A DNA stretch of 64,000 nt from Paraburkholderia guartelaensis (GTDB taxonomy: Bacteria > Pseudomonadota > Gammaproteobacteria > Burkholderiales > Burkholderiaceae): positions 1-64,000 of the forward strand of contig NZ_SMOD01000014.1 in NCBI RefSeq assembly GCF_004353905.1, written 5' to 3'. The position numbers and the translations under genes are program-made. Below, in pieces: positions 1-7,829 of the stretch; position 1 is the stretch's first letter; each line of letters begins with the position of its first letter. The notes beneath the pieces are model-generated. The model was not told where the DNA came from. It saw only the letters and a program-made list of their open reading frames with translations, and made no database searches.

Positions 1-228
1 GCGATTGAGATAGCCGTAGATGTAGATCTTGAGTAGCACTGCCGGGTGGTAAGACGGCCGGCCTGTGGTCGCAGGCGTGGCCCCTTCAAATCCCAAAGAA
101 GCCAGATCGAGTTCTTCAACGAATGCGTCGACGATTCTGACCGGATTGTCTTCTGCGATGAAGTCCTCGAGACATTCCGGCAGCAGCGTCGCCTGATTGC
201 GGTCCGCACCTTCGACAAATCGCCCCAT
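1..228 (-). mobile_element. IS1182-family transposase, N-terminal fragment (runs off the left edge)
   Basis: Reading leftwards from an ATG at 228, the minus strand encodes 76 residues beginning MGRFVEGADRNQATLLPE and continuing with AEDNPVRIVDAFVEEL and GRPSYHPAVLLKIYIYGYL. This is the typical N-terminus of IS1182-type DDE transposases, which insert and excise their own element. The frame is still open at base 1, so the catalytic part lies outside the window and intactness cannot be judged. It is the only transposase sequence seen, and the decayed stretch beside it (229-1042) fits local rearrangement. No terminal inverted repeat could be identified. Confidence 0.88.
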
Positions 229-356
229 CTTCGCCTCTCGCAACAACGGGTTGATTCAGTCTAGGCGATCGATGCGTTTTTACACAGCCTCGGCCGATTT
301 CAGTCTCACGTACATTACATGGGATCGACTCGCGTGGTGACACCGCTATCCCAGGG

Positions 357-374
357 ATCGGACCAAGGTCCGAT
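357..374. promoter_or_regulatory. 18-bp palindrome ATCGGACC-AA-GGTCCGAT, copy 1
   Basis: Perfect 8-bp inverted arms flank AA. The identical 18-mer recurs at 54864-54881 and a degenerate copy lies at 50204-50221. Shape and length fit a dimeric NarL/FixJ-type response regulator site, but the regulator is not identified. Here it lies between the IS1182 fragment and the decayed secreted-protein region. Confidence 0.5.
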
Positions 375-712
375 ACCCGACGGACGGGATAGCGCATAGG
401 CTAAAACCTCCCGTCGGGAGACTGACGCGCGGAGACCATTGGAGATTCGAACCGGAGCTGACGCCGCGAGCGGCGAATAAGTCAGCCAAGCCACTGCCGG
501 CTGCTCTGCTCACCGCATGGACCGCATCGCTTTGCGCGCCACGATCCGCGGGAAGGAGGGGAGCTGGCCAACTGGAACGAACGATGGGTGAAAGCCGCAC
601 GCATGGGGCTGATCCTGCTGGCAGCGGCTCCTGCCTTTGCGGATGGCGGGCGCCGGCGGAGGTGGCATGCACGATGGTGTTGAACGCGGTGGCAGGCGCT
701 GAGGAGAACACC

Positions 713-1046
713 ATGAACGCAAACCCACGCGGTGTGCACACAGTCCTTGCGCTGACGTTCGCGAACGTCGAGGTAGGCGTTGTGCTGGCGGTCGCCACGG
801 TACCCTCTGCGCGCGCGCAGGAGGAACGACCAGGGATGGCATTTCGATACGCGGGCGGGCGCAGGGGATATGCGCTTGCGGCGCGTCGGCCGCAACGAGC
901 CGGCGGTGATTCAGGCGATGCCGGCGATTTTCGACGCGCTCGAATCGACGGTGCGAACCGATGCGCCAGGACTTTCTGTCGTGTGTTCTGATCGGGTGTA
1001 TTGCACGTTTGGCGGCAGTAATTCGATGCGTGGAGTTGCGCGATGA
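713..1046 (+). pseudogene. possible decayed secreted-protein gene
   Basis: An ATG at 713 follows a good ribosome-binding site (GAGGAGA) and opens a signal-peptide-like sequence (MNANPRGVHTVLAL... to VPSARAQEE). After the likely cleavage site ARA-QE this frame becomes Arg/Gly-rich until a stop at 991. The frame one base over, open to 1046, has more protein-like composition (VGRNEPAVIQAMPAIFDALE). This looks like a small exported protein broken by a frameshift, but no family was recognised and it may be non-coding. The rest of 229-712 holds no convincing gene, only the palindrome at 357-374 and a short hairpin near 408-421. Confidence 0.3.
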
Positions 1047-1354
1047 AAAACCTCCTGAGAAACCGCAAGGCGCTCTCTGCGTTGGCGCTCGTGCTGACCG
1101 GATGTGCAGCGGGCGGCGTGCCGCAAAGCGGGCCACATCTGAGCCAAACGGAGTGCAGTGACCTTGCCGCGCTCAAGAGCAACCCGCCTGGCACGAAGGC
1201 GCAACGTCAAAGCGAAATCGCAGCCTTGAGGAAAGCGGGCTACGACCCGTCGCCATGGAACGACGACCCGAACTACCCGGATGATCTCCATGCGGCGCAG
1301 CGCCTCGTCGACCACTGGATCGAAACGGATTGCCACCAGGTTCCACCCGGATGA
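1043..1354 (+). CDS. DUF4148-like small lipoprotein
   Basis: 103 residues. The N-terminus is a lipoprotein signal with lipobox LTGC (MKNLLRNRKALSALALVLTGC), so the mature protein should be lipid-anchored in the envelope. The remainder carries the pattern common in Burkholderia DUF4148 proteins: Pro-Ser/Thr-rich middle, then YPDDLHAAQRLVDHW and a final acidic-Cys segment. The function of the family is unknown. Its stop overlaps the start of the next gene (ATGA at 1351), suggesting translational coupling. Family assignment is by eye from the C-terminal motif. Confidence 0.7.
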   Translation: MKNLLRNRKALSALALVLTGCAAGGVPQSGPHLSQTECSDLAALKSNPPGTKAQRQSEIAALRKAGYDPSPWNDDPNYPDDLHAAQRLVDHWIETDCHQVPPG

Positions 1355-1770
1355 GCAACCCTGTGATGGCGCCCCTCGACCCGGACCGCGAGCGGCTGCA
1401 ACTTGGTCAAGGGTCTGAGAGCCGGATTACGGACGTTCGAATCGATGTATTGGCCAGCCCCGTTGCGGGCCGCTGGGTGGAGGGGACGATGGATGAACAC
1501 CAAACCTGGAGTTACGGCGAGCTCACAGCCGCGGTTGAAGCAGAGATCACTCGACAGTTGAAAAAAGCCCATGACGCTTCTTCAGAGGTGACGCGTAGAG
1601 CATGCCAGGATTACGCGGTTGGCGCTTACATTGCGTGGGAGTCGATCATGCGGACACATCTGACCGAGCGTCGCCTGCGGGACGCACAGCGGCTTGGCAC
1701 CTTGGTGTCGCCGCCGGCGGCACTGATCCAGCCGGGGACACAGATTTCCTCGCCGCCAGATGGCGGTTAA
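1351..1770 (+). CDS. hypothetical protein, 139 aa
   Basis: The start is taken at ATG 1351 because it overlaps the preceding stop (ATGA); an in-frame ATG at 1330 lies inside the lipoprotein gene. The product is hydrophilic, with no signal peptide or membrane segment, and has a mixed helical middle (WSYGELTAAVEAEITRQLKK; YIAWESIMRTHLTERRLRDAQ). No family was recognised. The overlap suggests co-expression with the DUF4148-like lipoprotein. The next gene starts 158 bp downstream. Confidence 0.55.
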   Translation: MSNPVMAPLDPDRERLQLGQGSESRITDVRIDVLASPVAGRWVEGTMDEHQTWSYGELTAAVEAEITRQLKKAHDASSEVTRRACQDYAVGAYIAWESIMRTHLTERRLRDAQRLGTLVSPPAALIQPGTQISSPPDGG

Positions 1771-1927
1771 CCCGGCATTCCAGCGAGAAGGTACGACGAC
1801 TCGACGGACGAGCACCGGGCCGGTCTCGCTTATTCACCTTCAGCCAGTTCACGATTCATCTCCTATTATCGGTAGGCGGACGACCTTCACGGTTTTGTGA
1901 CCACTAGACAGGGCTACAGAGCAGACT

Positions 1928-3721
1928 ATGGATAAGACGTGCTCGATTGCTGACGGTTTCCGATTCTCTCTCGTGCTCATCAAGCCGACCCATTACGACG
2001 ACGACGGCTACCCGATCCAGTGGCTCCGCTCGGTTATGCCTTCCAATACACTCGCTTGTATGTATGCGCTCGCTGATGACGCGCGAAAGCGAAACCTGCT
2101 GGGCCCTGGCGTCAGCTTTGAGATCGAAACATGCGACGAAACCAACCAGCGGGTGTGGCCAGAGCGCATCATTCGTGACCTGAAGGCAAAGGGCGGAAGA
2201 TCGATGATTGGTCTGGTCGGCGTCCAGTCGAACCAGTACCCGCGCGCACTCGACCTCGCCCGCCAGTTCCGTGCCGCAGGCTTGCCGGTTGCGATCGGTG
2301 GCTTCCACGTTTCTGGCTGCATCTCCATGCTGCCCGAGATGCCCGCTGAGCTTACGGAAGCGCAAGCAATGGGTGTGGCGCTCTTTGCTGGGGAGGCCGA
2401 GGAACGGCGTCTTGACGAGGTCTTGCTCGACGCATGGAATGGTGCAATGAAGCCCTTGTATAACTTCATGGACACTTTACCTTCGCTCGAAGGTGCTCCC
2501 CAGCCGTTCTTGCCGCGCAAGCATATCGAACGCACGGCAGGTACCTATACCTCGGTTGACCTCGGCCGTGGTTGCCCGTATCAGTGCTCGTTTTGTACCA
2601 TCATCAATGTGCAGGGGCACAAGAGTCGCTTTCGCACTCCTGACGATCTTGAAAGGATCATCCGCGAGAACGCAACGCAGGGCATCGACCGGTTCTTCGT
2701 CACGGATGATAACTTCGCCCGCAACCACGACTGGGAAATCCTTCTCGACCGCGTCATTGAACTTCGGGAAAAGAAAGGCATTCACTGCGGCTTCACGATC
2801 CAGGTCGACACGCTCTGTCACAAGATTCCAAATTTCATCGAGAAGGCAACGCGCGCGGGTGTGCGTCGCGTGTTCATCGGGCTTGAGAATATCAATCCCG
2901 AGAATCTGATCGCGGCCAAGAAGCGGCAGAACAAGATCACCGAATACCGCGCCATGCTGCAGAAGTGGCGCGCCCACGGCGCGATTACCTACGCCGGCTA
3001 TATCATCGGATTCCCGGCAGACACGAAAGAATCGATCCTGCGCGACATCGAAATCATCAAGCGTGAATTGCCAATCGACATTCTCGAATTCTTCATGCTC
3101 ACCCCGCTTCCGGGCTCCGAGGATCACCAGACGATGGTAAGGAACGCTGAATGGATGGACCCGGACATCAATAAATATGACACCAACCACCGGGTCACGC
3201 ACCACCCGAAAATGTCGGACGCTGAATGGGAAGAAGCGTATCGGTGCGCCTGGCGTGCGTTTTACTCGTACGAGCATATCCGCACGATCGTCAAGCGGGC
3301 AGCGCAGATCCCGAACGGCCGACCGAAGACGATCATGCGCACAATCGCCTGGTTCAGACTGATGATCGAACACGAGGGTGTGCATCCGCTCGAAGGGGGA
3401 GCCTTGCGAAGGAAGCACCGCCGTGACCGCCGTTGGGGGCTGCCGGTCGAATCGCCGTTTCGCTTCTATCCGCGATACTGGAGTGAGACCGCTGTCAAGT
3501 TGACAAAGTATCTGCGCTTCTACCTCAGGACAGAGGCTGTCCTGAGGGAAGTCATGAAGGCGCCGGAACGCTACGCCTACACGGATATCGCCATCACGCC
3601 GCTGCAGGAAGAGGAGTTCGAGCAGCTTGGACTCTTTCACGCAACAAGCGGCGGCGAGGCAGCGCTGGCTGTCCACCACCGGCGTATTGCCATCCGGTCA
3701 ACGGGACCGTCTGCAGTGTGA
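1928..3721 (+). CDS. B12-binding-type radical SAM protein
   Basis: 597 residues. Residues about 15-190 resemble a cobalamin-binding Rossmann domain (VLIKPTHYDDDGYPIQW near the start, LVGVQSNQYPRALDLARQF, VAIGGFHVSG). A radical SAM core follows with the cluster motif CPYQCSFC, Cys216, Cys220 and Cys223 binding the [4Fe-4S] cluster that cleaves S-adenosylmethionine. Typical downstream strands include FFVTDDNFARN and GVRRVFIGLENINP. The C-terminal 150 residues are basic and unassigned. Members of this broad class catalyse radical methylations, cyclisations or rearrangements; the substrate here is unknown. It stands alone, with no biosynthetic partner beside it. Confidence 0.85.
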   Translation: MDKTCSIADGFRFSLVLIKPTHYDDDGYPIQWLRSVMPSNTLACMYALADDARKRNLLGPGVSFEIETCDETNQRVWPERIIRDLKAKGGRSMIGLVGVQSNQYPRALDLARQFRAAGLPVAIGGFHVSGCISMLPEMPAELTEAQAMGVALFAGEAEERRLDEVLLDAWNGAMKPLYNFMDTLPSLEGAPQPFLPRKHIERTAGTYTSVDLGRGCPYQCSFCTIINVQGHKSRFRTPDDLERIIRENATQGIDRFFVTDDNFARNHDWEILLDRVIELREKKGIHCGFTIQVDTLCHKIPNFIEKATRAGVRRVFIGLENINPENLIAAKKRQNKITEYRAMLQKWRAHGAITYAGYIIGFPADTKESILRDIEIIKRELPIDILEFFMLTPLPGSEDHQTMVRNAEWMDPDINKYDTNHRVTHHPKMSDAEWEEAYRCAWRAFYSYEHIRTIVKRAAQIPNGRPKTIMRTIAWFRLMIEHEGVHPLEGGALRRKHRRDRRWGLPVESPFRFYPRYWSETAVKLTKYLRFYLRTEAVLREVMKAPERYAYTDIAITPLQEEEFEQLGLFHATSGGEAALAVHHRRIAIRSTGPSAV

Positions 3722-3857
3722 TATCGCTGACAATCTCATCCGGTTGTTAGAGTCAAGATCGGGCGAGAATGATGGCTACCCCGGTCCGCACCAGATTCAA
3801 CGAAGTCTGTATGACCCGGCATCGTGAAAATCTGGGTTGCGACCGCCGTCATGCCAG

Positions 3858-4763
3858 TCACTGCGCTTGCCGCTTATAACCACTCTTCAACGCGTCGACA
3901 ACAAGCTCGACTGCCCGAGACGATTTGCGGCGACTCGGATAATAGGCGTGATGTCCAACGAACGTGGGGAACCAGTCTTCCAGCACCCAACGCAGGCGAC
4001 CGGCCCGGACATCCGCCTCAACCAGATCTTTGGGCACGTACGCGAGCCCAAACCCGCCAAGGGCCGCGTCCAGCATCTGGTAGACATTGTTGAAGGTGAG
4101 CTGCCCTTCAACCCGCACCTGCAATTCTCGCCGCCCCTTGCACAGTTCCCACGGGAGCAGTGAATCCCGCGTCGGAAGTCTGAGATTGATGCAGTTGTGC
4201 AGCGTCAGATCCTGCGGCGTCTTCGCTGGTGCGCTCGATTGCAGATAGGCTGGAGCGCCCACGATTGCCATCGTCATGTCAGGCGCGATTCGCACGGCGA
4301 TCATGTCTTTGGCCACCTGGTCGCCCAGCCGCACGCCGATGTCGTACCGATCCGCGACGATGTCGGCTAACCCGTAGTCATTGACCAATTCAATCTTCAG
4401 GTCTGGATACTGGCGCAGCAATGGTTGCAGACGCGGCCAGACGTACGTGTTTGCAGCGTAGTCGGTGGTCGTGATACGGACGGTTCCGCCCGGGCTGTTC
4501 GACATCGCGCGCAAAGACTCGACCTCCGCTTCGATTTCCTGGAAGCGGGGCGCAATGGCCGCCATGAGCCGTTCGCCTGCCTCCGTCAAGGAAACACTCC
4601 GGGTGGTGCGCGTCAGCAACTGAAGGCCCATCCGCTTTTCAAGGGCGGACACGGTCCGGCTCAACGCCGACTGCGAGACCCCCAGTTGCGCCGCCGCGCG
4701 CGTGAAGTTGCGCTCACGCGCGACGTTCATGAAGCCGACCAGATCGTTGAAATCTTCTTTCAA
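3858..4763 (-). CDS. LysR-family transcriptional regulator
   Basis: 301 residues of usual LysR length. The N-terminal winged helix-turn-helix (residues about 5-65) reads FMNVARERNFTRAAAQLG, SQSALSRTVSALEKRMG and LLTRTTRSVSLTEAG, a pattern typical of the AaeR/DmlR-like group. The C-terminal two-lobed effector domain starts near residue 92 (GGTVRITTTDYAANTYVWP). It is divergent from the cupin gene at 4879, with 115 bp between the starts, so it probably controls the cupin-CMD-tautomerase run. The effector is unknown. Confidence 0.92.
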   Translation of the reverse strand: MKEDFNDLVGFMNVARERNFTRAAAQLGVSQSALSRTVSALEKRMGLQLLTRTTRSVSLTEAGERLMAAIAPRFQEIEAEVESLRAMSNSPGGTVRITTTDYAANTYVWPRLQPLLRQYPDLKIELVNDYGLADIVADRYDIGVRLGDQVAKDMIAVRIAPDMTMAIVGAPAYLQSSAPAKTPQDLTLHNCINLRLPTRDSLLPWELCKGRRELQVRVEGQLTFNNVYQMLDAALGGFGLAYVPKDLVEADVRAGRLRWVLEDWFPTFVGHHAYYPSRRKSSRAVELVVDALKSGYKRQAQ

Positions 4764-4878
4764 TTAATGCTCCACAGCATAAGGGCATGCCGATATTGCC
4801 ACCTAGTCGCATCAATTGCCAGGCGCTAGATTAACGGCAGCTGCATATCGCTCCAAACAATACCGACGAGGAACAGTC

Positions 4879-5289
4879 ATGGAACTGAAACGCGCGGGCT
4901 CCCAGCCCTCGAAAAAAGGCCCTGAAGAATGGTTTACGGGCACGGTGCGGCTGGACCCGCTGAACGCTCCGCCTCCGCCGGCACGCGTATCGTGCGCGAG
5001 CGTCACCTTTGAGCCTGGCGCGCGGACCAACTGGCATACCCATCCGCTCGGCCAAACCTTGATCGTTACGGCGGGCTGCGGCTGGACCCAATGCGAAGGC
5101 GAGCCGCGAGTCGAAATCCGCGCCGGTGACGTGATCTGGTGCCCGCCTGGCCACAAGCACTGGCATGGCGCGACCTCGACGACCGCAATGACGCATATCG
5201 CCATTCAGGAAGCGCTCGACGGCAAGAACGTCGAATGGCTGGAGAGGGTGACGGACGAGCAGTACCTCGGCAGCGGCGAGCAGATGTAA
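4879..5289 (+). CDS. cupin-domain protein
   Basis: 136 residues. A single cupin barrel: first motif GARTNWHTHPLGQTLIV (His, His and a downstream Gln), second motif GDVIWCPPGHKHWHGA (His). Together these would bind one divalent metal. Proteins of this type (RmlC-like small cupins) often sit beside CMD and SDR genes in Burkholderia LysR clusters and act as small dioxygenases, isomerases or quinone-handling proteins; the exact reaction is unknown. The ATG at 4879 follows GAGGAACAG and is preferred over the in-frame ATG at 4816. Confidence 0.85.
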   Translation: MELKRAGSQPSKKGPEEWFTGTVRLDPLNAPPPPARVSCASVTFEPGARTNWHTHPLGQTLIVTAGCGWTQCEGEPRVEIRAGDVIWCPPGHKHWHGATSTTAMTHIAIQEALDGKNVEWLERVTDEQYLGSGEQM

Positions 5290-5321
5290 CGCAGGTCTCG
5301 AGAGCGCGCCATCAAACCGGG

Positions 5322-6106
5322 ATGCGTCTCCTGGCGCGCGTCGCTGCGGCGACAGCGGTGGCGCTCTCCTTCGCTGCCTGTACATCAATAGTAAGGACTG
5401 GAAACATGCAAACTCCGCTATCACAAGATGACCTCGCTCCCGTTTCTCCGGCTTTCGCGCGTTATACGAATCAGACCGTGCTCGGTGGCCTCTGGAAGCG
5501 ACCTCAATTGTCACCGCGCGACCGGAGCATCGTGACCCTGTCGGTGCTCATCGTCCGCAACCAGACGATCGAGATGCCGTTCTACTTCCGGTTGGCACTG
5601 GATAGCGGTGTGAAGCCTGCGAGATTTCGGAAATGATCACGCATCTCGCCTTCTATTCCGGCTGGGGAAATGCAACCGGAGCGGCTGTCGTCGCGAAGCG
5701 CATTTTCGATGAACGCGGCATTGGCACCGATCAGGTCCCTCGTGCCGATGTCGACCCGCTGCCGCTGGATGCAATCGCAGAGCGGCAACGTGAGCAGGCG
5801 GTCGAAGTGAACTTCGGCTCGGTCGCTCCCGGCGTCGTTCAATACACGACTGACGTACTTTTCCACGACCTCTGGCTGCGTCCGGGACTCGCGCCGCGCG
5901 ACCGAAGCCTGGTCACGGTGAGCGCCCTGGTCGCCAGCGGTCAGGTCGCGCAAATTCCCTATCACCTCGGCCGTGCCATGGACAACGGACTGACGAAGGA
6001 CGAGGCGTCCGAAGCGCTGACACAGCTCGCCTTTTACGCAGGCTGGCCAAACGTTTTTTCGGCGATGCCCGTATTCAAGGATGTATTCGCGAAGCGCGCG
6101 ACGTAA
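5322..6106 (+). pseudogene. carboxymuconolactone decarboxylase (CMD) family protein, split by a -1 frameshift
   Basis: The first part (5322-5636, 104 aa) has a signal-like start (MRLLARVAAATAVALSFAAC) and one CMD half ending GVKPARFRK-stop. The second (5633-6106) starts MITHLAFYSGWGNATGAA and contains a second CMD half (RPGLAPRDRSLVTVSALV). Restoring one base after GCG near 5620 turns ARFRK-stop into AEISEMITHLAFYSGW, the expected continuation of a two-domain CMD protein, so a single-base deletion is the simplest explanation. CMD proteins are AhpD-like oxidative-metabolism enzymes. A sequencing error cannot be excluded. Confidence 0.82.
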
Positions 6107-6349
6107 CAAGGGCTGCGCCAGGAGGTCAAACCCTGGAACATCCGTACAACCATCGTTTCGCCGGGGGCGGTCGCGACCGAACTGATCGAGACGATCACAG
6201 ATCAGGATGTAGCCGCGGGCATGGCCAAAACATACGAGAAGGCCATTCCGGCCAGCTCGTTCGCGCGTGTGGTGGCTTTTGCCATTAGCCAGCCGGAAGA
6301 CGTGGACATCAACGAAGTGCTTTTCCGGCCGACTACGCAAGCGTATTGA
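6107..6349 (+). pseudogene. C-terminal remnant of a short-chain dehydrogenase/reductase (SDR)
   Basis: Immediately after the CMD stop, the + frame reads QGLRQEVKPWNIRTTIVSPG, AVATELIETITDQDVAAG, ASSFARVVAFAISQPEDV and DINEVLFRPT, then stops at 6347-6349. This is the last third of an SDR oxidoreductase (post-active-site SPG motif and the C-terminal cap). The Rossmann GxxxGxG region and the catalytic YxxxK are absent, so about 160-170 residues have been lost and the fragment has no start codon. It was probably a full gene downstream of the CMD gene that was deleted internally. Confidence 0.82.
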
Positions 6350-6414
6350 GCGTTACCCGGCGGGGCTCACGACTCTCGCTTGCCCCGTCTTATCGATCAC
6401 AGGAGAAAGTTGTC

Positions 6415-6642
6415 ATGCCCCATGTCATCGTTAAAGCATGGCCAGGGAAGACGGAAGAGCAGAAACGACGTCTGGCCGAGGCCATCACCCGTGATGTGAT
6501 GGAGATCCTTGGCTATGGCGAAGAATCCGTCTCGGTCGGCTTCGAAGAAGTCCCTTCTGATCGATGGAAGGTGGAAGTCTATCGTCCGGACATTGAGGCA
6601 CGCTCTCAAACGCTATACAAGAAACCCGGATACAGGATGTAG
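6415..6642 (+). CDS. 4-oxalocrotonate tautomerase family protein
   Basis: 75 residues starting MPHVIVKAWPGKTEEQKRRL. The ATG at 6415 (ribosome-binding site AGGAGAAAG) places Pro directly after the initiator Met, which becomes the catalytic N-terminal proline after Met removal. EEQKRRLAEAITRDV and ESVSVGFEEV match small tautomerases, which interconvert enol and keto forms of dicarbonyl compounds. It follows the SDR remnant and is likely part of the same LysR-associated group. The physiological substrate is unknown. Confidence 0.88.
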   Translation: MPHVIVKAWPGKTEEQKRRLAEAITRDVMEILGYGEESVSVGFEEVPSDRWKVEVYRPDIEARSQTLYKKPGYRM

Positions 6643-6744
6643 AGGCACCGTTCAAGTGCAAGTCAACTTTGGCGGAAGCCGCCGTGCCGTTCGTTGTTGC
6701 GACACTGATGCCGGTGTTGTAGCCTGCATCGACCATTCAATCGC

Positions 6745-7044
6745 TCAAGCATCACGAGATGCAAAAAGCGATTCCCAACCAACGAATGGGCCAAGCGGAA
6801 TAACCTCCCAGTCGATCAAACCGAACTCGGCAAGTGGAAACGTCGCCAGGATTTGCCTGGCGCTATTGACCGAATCGCTCTCGGCAATGATGGCAACGCC
6901 GGGCCGGTCCTCGCGGAAGTAAATGTCGCGCACAAAGCCGGATTGATAGAGCTGCCAGGCGTGACGCACTTCTTCCAGCAGATGAGGTCGATACTTTTCC
7001 GGGCTCGCGCCCGGCAGCGGAATGTCGAGACAAAGCAGTCTCAT
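6745..7044 (-). CDS. muconolactone-isomerase-like / YCII-like small protein
   Basis: 99 residues. The start at 7044 (MRLLCLDIPLPG) is chosen over an upstream in-frame start at 7155 because the sequence before it lacks character and the ATG follows GGAGC. The fold pattern suggests a small ferredoxin-like alpha/beta barrel protein (FVRDIYFREDRPGVAIIAES; TFPLAEFGLIDWEVIPLGPF), as in muconolactone delta-isomerase and YCII-like proteins. Function is not assignable. It lies 55 bp downstream of the flavodoxin-fold gene on the same strand, likely co-transcribed. Confidence 0.65.
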   Translation of the reverse strand: MRLLCLDIPLPGASPEKYRPHLLEEVRHAWQLYQSGFVRDIYFREDRPGVAIIAESDSVNSARQILATFPLAEFGLIDWEVIPLGPFVGWESLFASRDA

Positions 7045-7099
7045 CGAAAGCTCCCTGGAGTCAGTCAGCCGTTGAATGTTGCGATCGCTGCTTGCCCGG

Positions 7100-7660
7100 T
7101 CAAACTCCGGCTCCAGCCTTGAACTGGGCAGCCACTTCTGCCACGCGCTGGCCAAGGTGGGCAGCAGTCAGCAGATCGCTCTCGATCGGGGTTACGTCAG
7201 GCGCTGCATCGTCCGACTGGGCCATGGCGCCGAGCCAACCGCCGATCCGGTTCATGTCGTTCTTGTCGGTGCTGGCAAAGAGATCAAGGCCAACCCAGAT
7301 CATTCCGTGTTGTGCAGCAAACAAAGCCATGGAGATGAGCGAACCAAGCTTGTCGCCGTGCATTGCGCCTGAGTTGGTGAAGCCTGCGGCGATCTTGTTG
7401 CGCCACTTCATGGATACCCAGGCCGGCTTTGTCGAATCCTCCATGAACTTCTTCAATCTGGACGAAAGTGAGCCGTTGTACGTGGGCGAGCCGAAAATGA
7501 TGGCATCGCTGGCAGCCAGCGTTTCCCATGGTGTTTCGCCATCGGCAACCGCGATCAACTGCGCTTCGGCTCCGGGGACGCGTCGAACACCGCCGGCAAC
7601 TGCCTGGGCCTGTTTTTTCGTGTGACCGTAGCCACTGTCGTAAACGATAGCTATGAGCAT
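7100..7660 (-). CDS. flavodoxin-fold NAD(P)H-dependent oxidoreductase (WrbA-like)
   Basis: 186 residues, starting MLIAIVYDSGYGHTKKQAQ. The opening strand and phosphate loop (VYDSGYGHTKK) bind FMN phosphate. SDAIIFGSPTYNGSLSSRLKKFMED and AAGFTNSGAMHGDK are the other flavin-contact loops of the flavodoxin_2/FMN_red group. Such proteins reduce quinones or other electrophiles. It is divergent from the LysR gene at 7830, across a 169-bp gap with an ATTGCC...GGCAAT dyad, so it is a probable target of that regulator. Confidence 0.87.
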   Translation of the reverse strand: MLIAIVYDSGYGHTKKQAQAVAGGVRRVPGAEAQLIAVADGETPWETLAASDAIIFGSPTYNGSLSSRLKKFMEDSTKPAWVSMKWRNKIAAGFTNSGAMHGDKLGSLISMALFAAQHGMIWVGLDLFASTDKNDMNRIGGWLGAMAQSDDAAPDVTPIESDLLTAAHLGQRVAEVAAQFKAGAGV

Positions 7661-7769
7661 TTTGGATCCGCGCCATTGATAAGTTAGTGAAGTGATCGCC
7701 ATTGTCGCCAGCCGTAGCCATTGCCAGAAGTCGCGATTGGGTTGGATCAACCTCAACTGGAAGTTTAGA

Positions 7770-7787
7770 ATTGCCAGCCGCGGCAAT
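7770..7787. promoter_or_regulatory. candidate LysR operator between flavodoxin and LysR genes
   Basis: ATTGCC-AGCCGC-GGCAAT, a dyad with perfect 6-bp arms, lies 43 bp before the LysR start. A related ATTGTCGCC...CCATTGCC arrangement lies around 7700-7730. The position in a divergent LysR intergenic region suggests an autoregulatory site; this is inference. Confidence 0.45.
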
Positions 7788-7829
7788 GACAGCGTGCACG
7801 AAGCTCGTATCGGGTAACGGGAGGATGGC

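Noticed and set aside
2477..3679. 400-codon open frame antisense to the radical SAM gene
   Set aside because: The opposite strand carries intact radical SAM motifs; the antisense product has no recognisable pattern.
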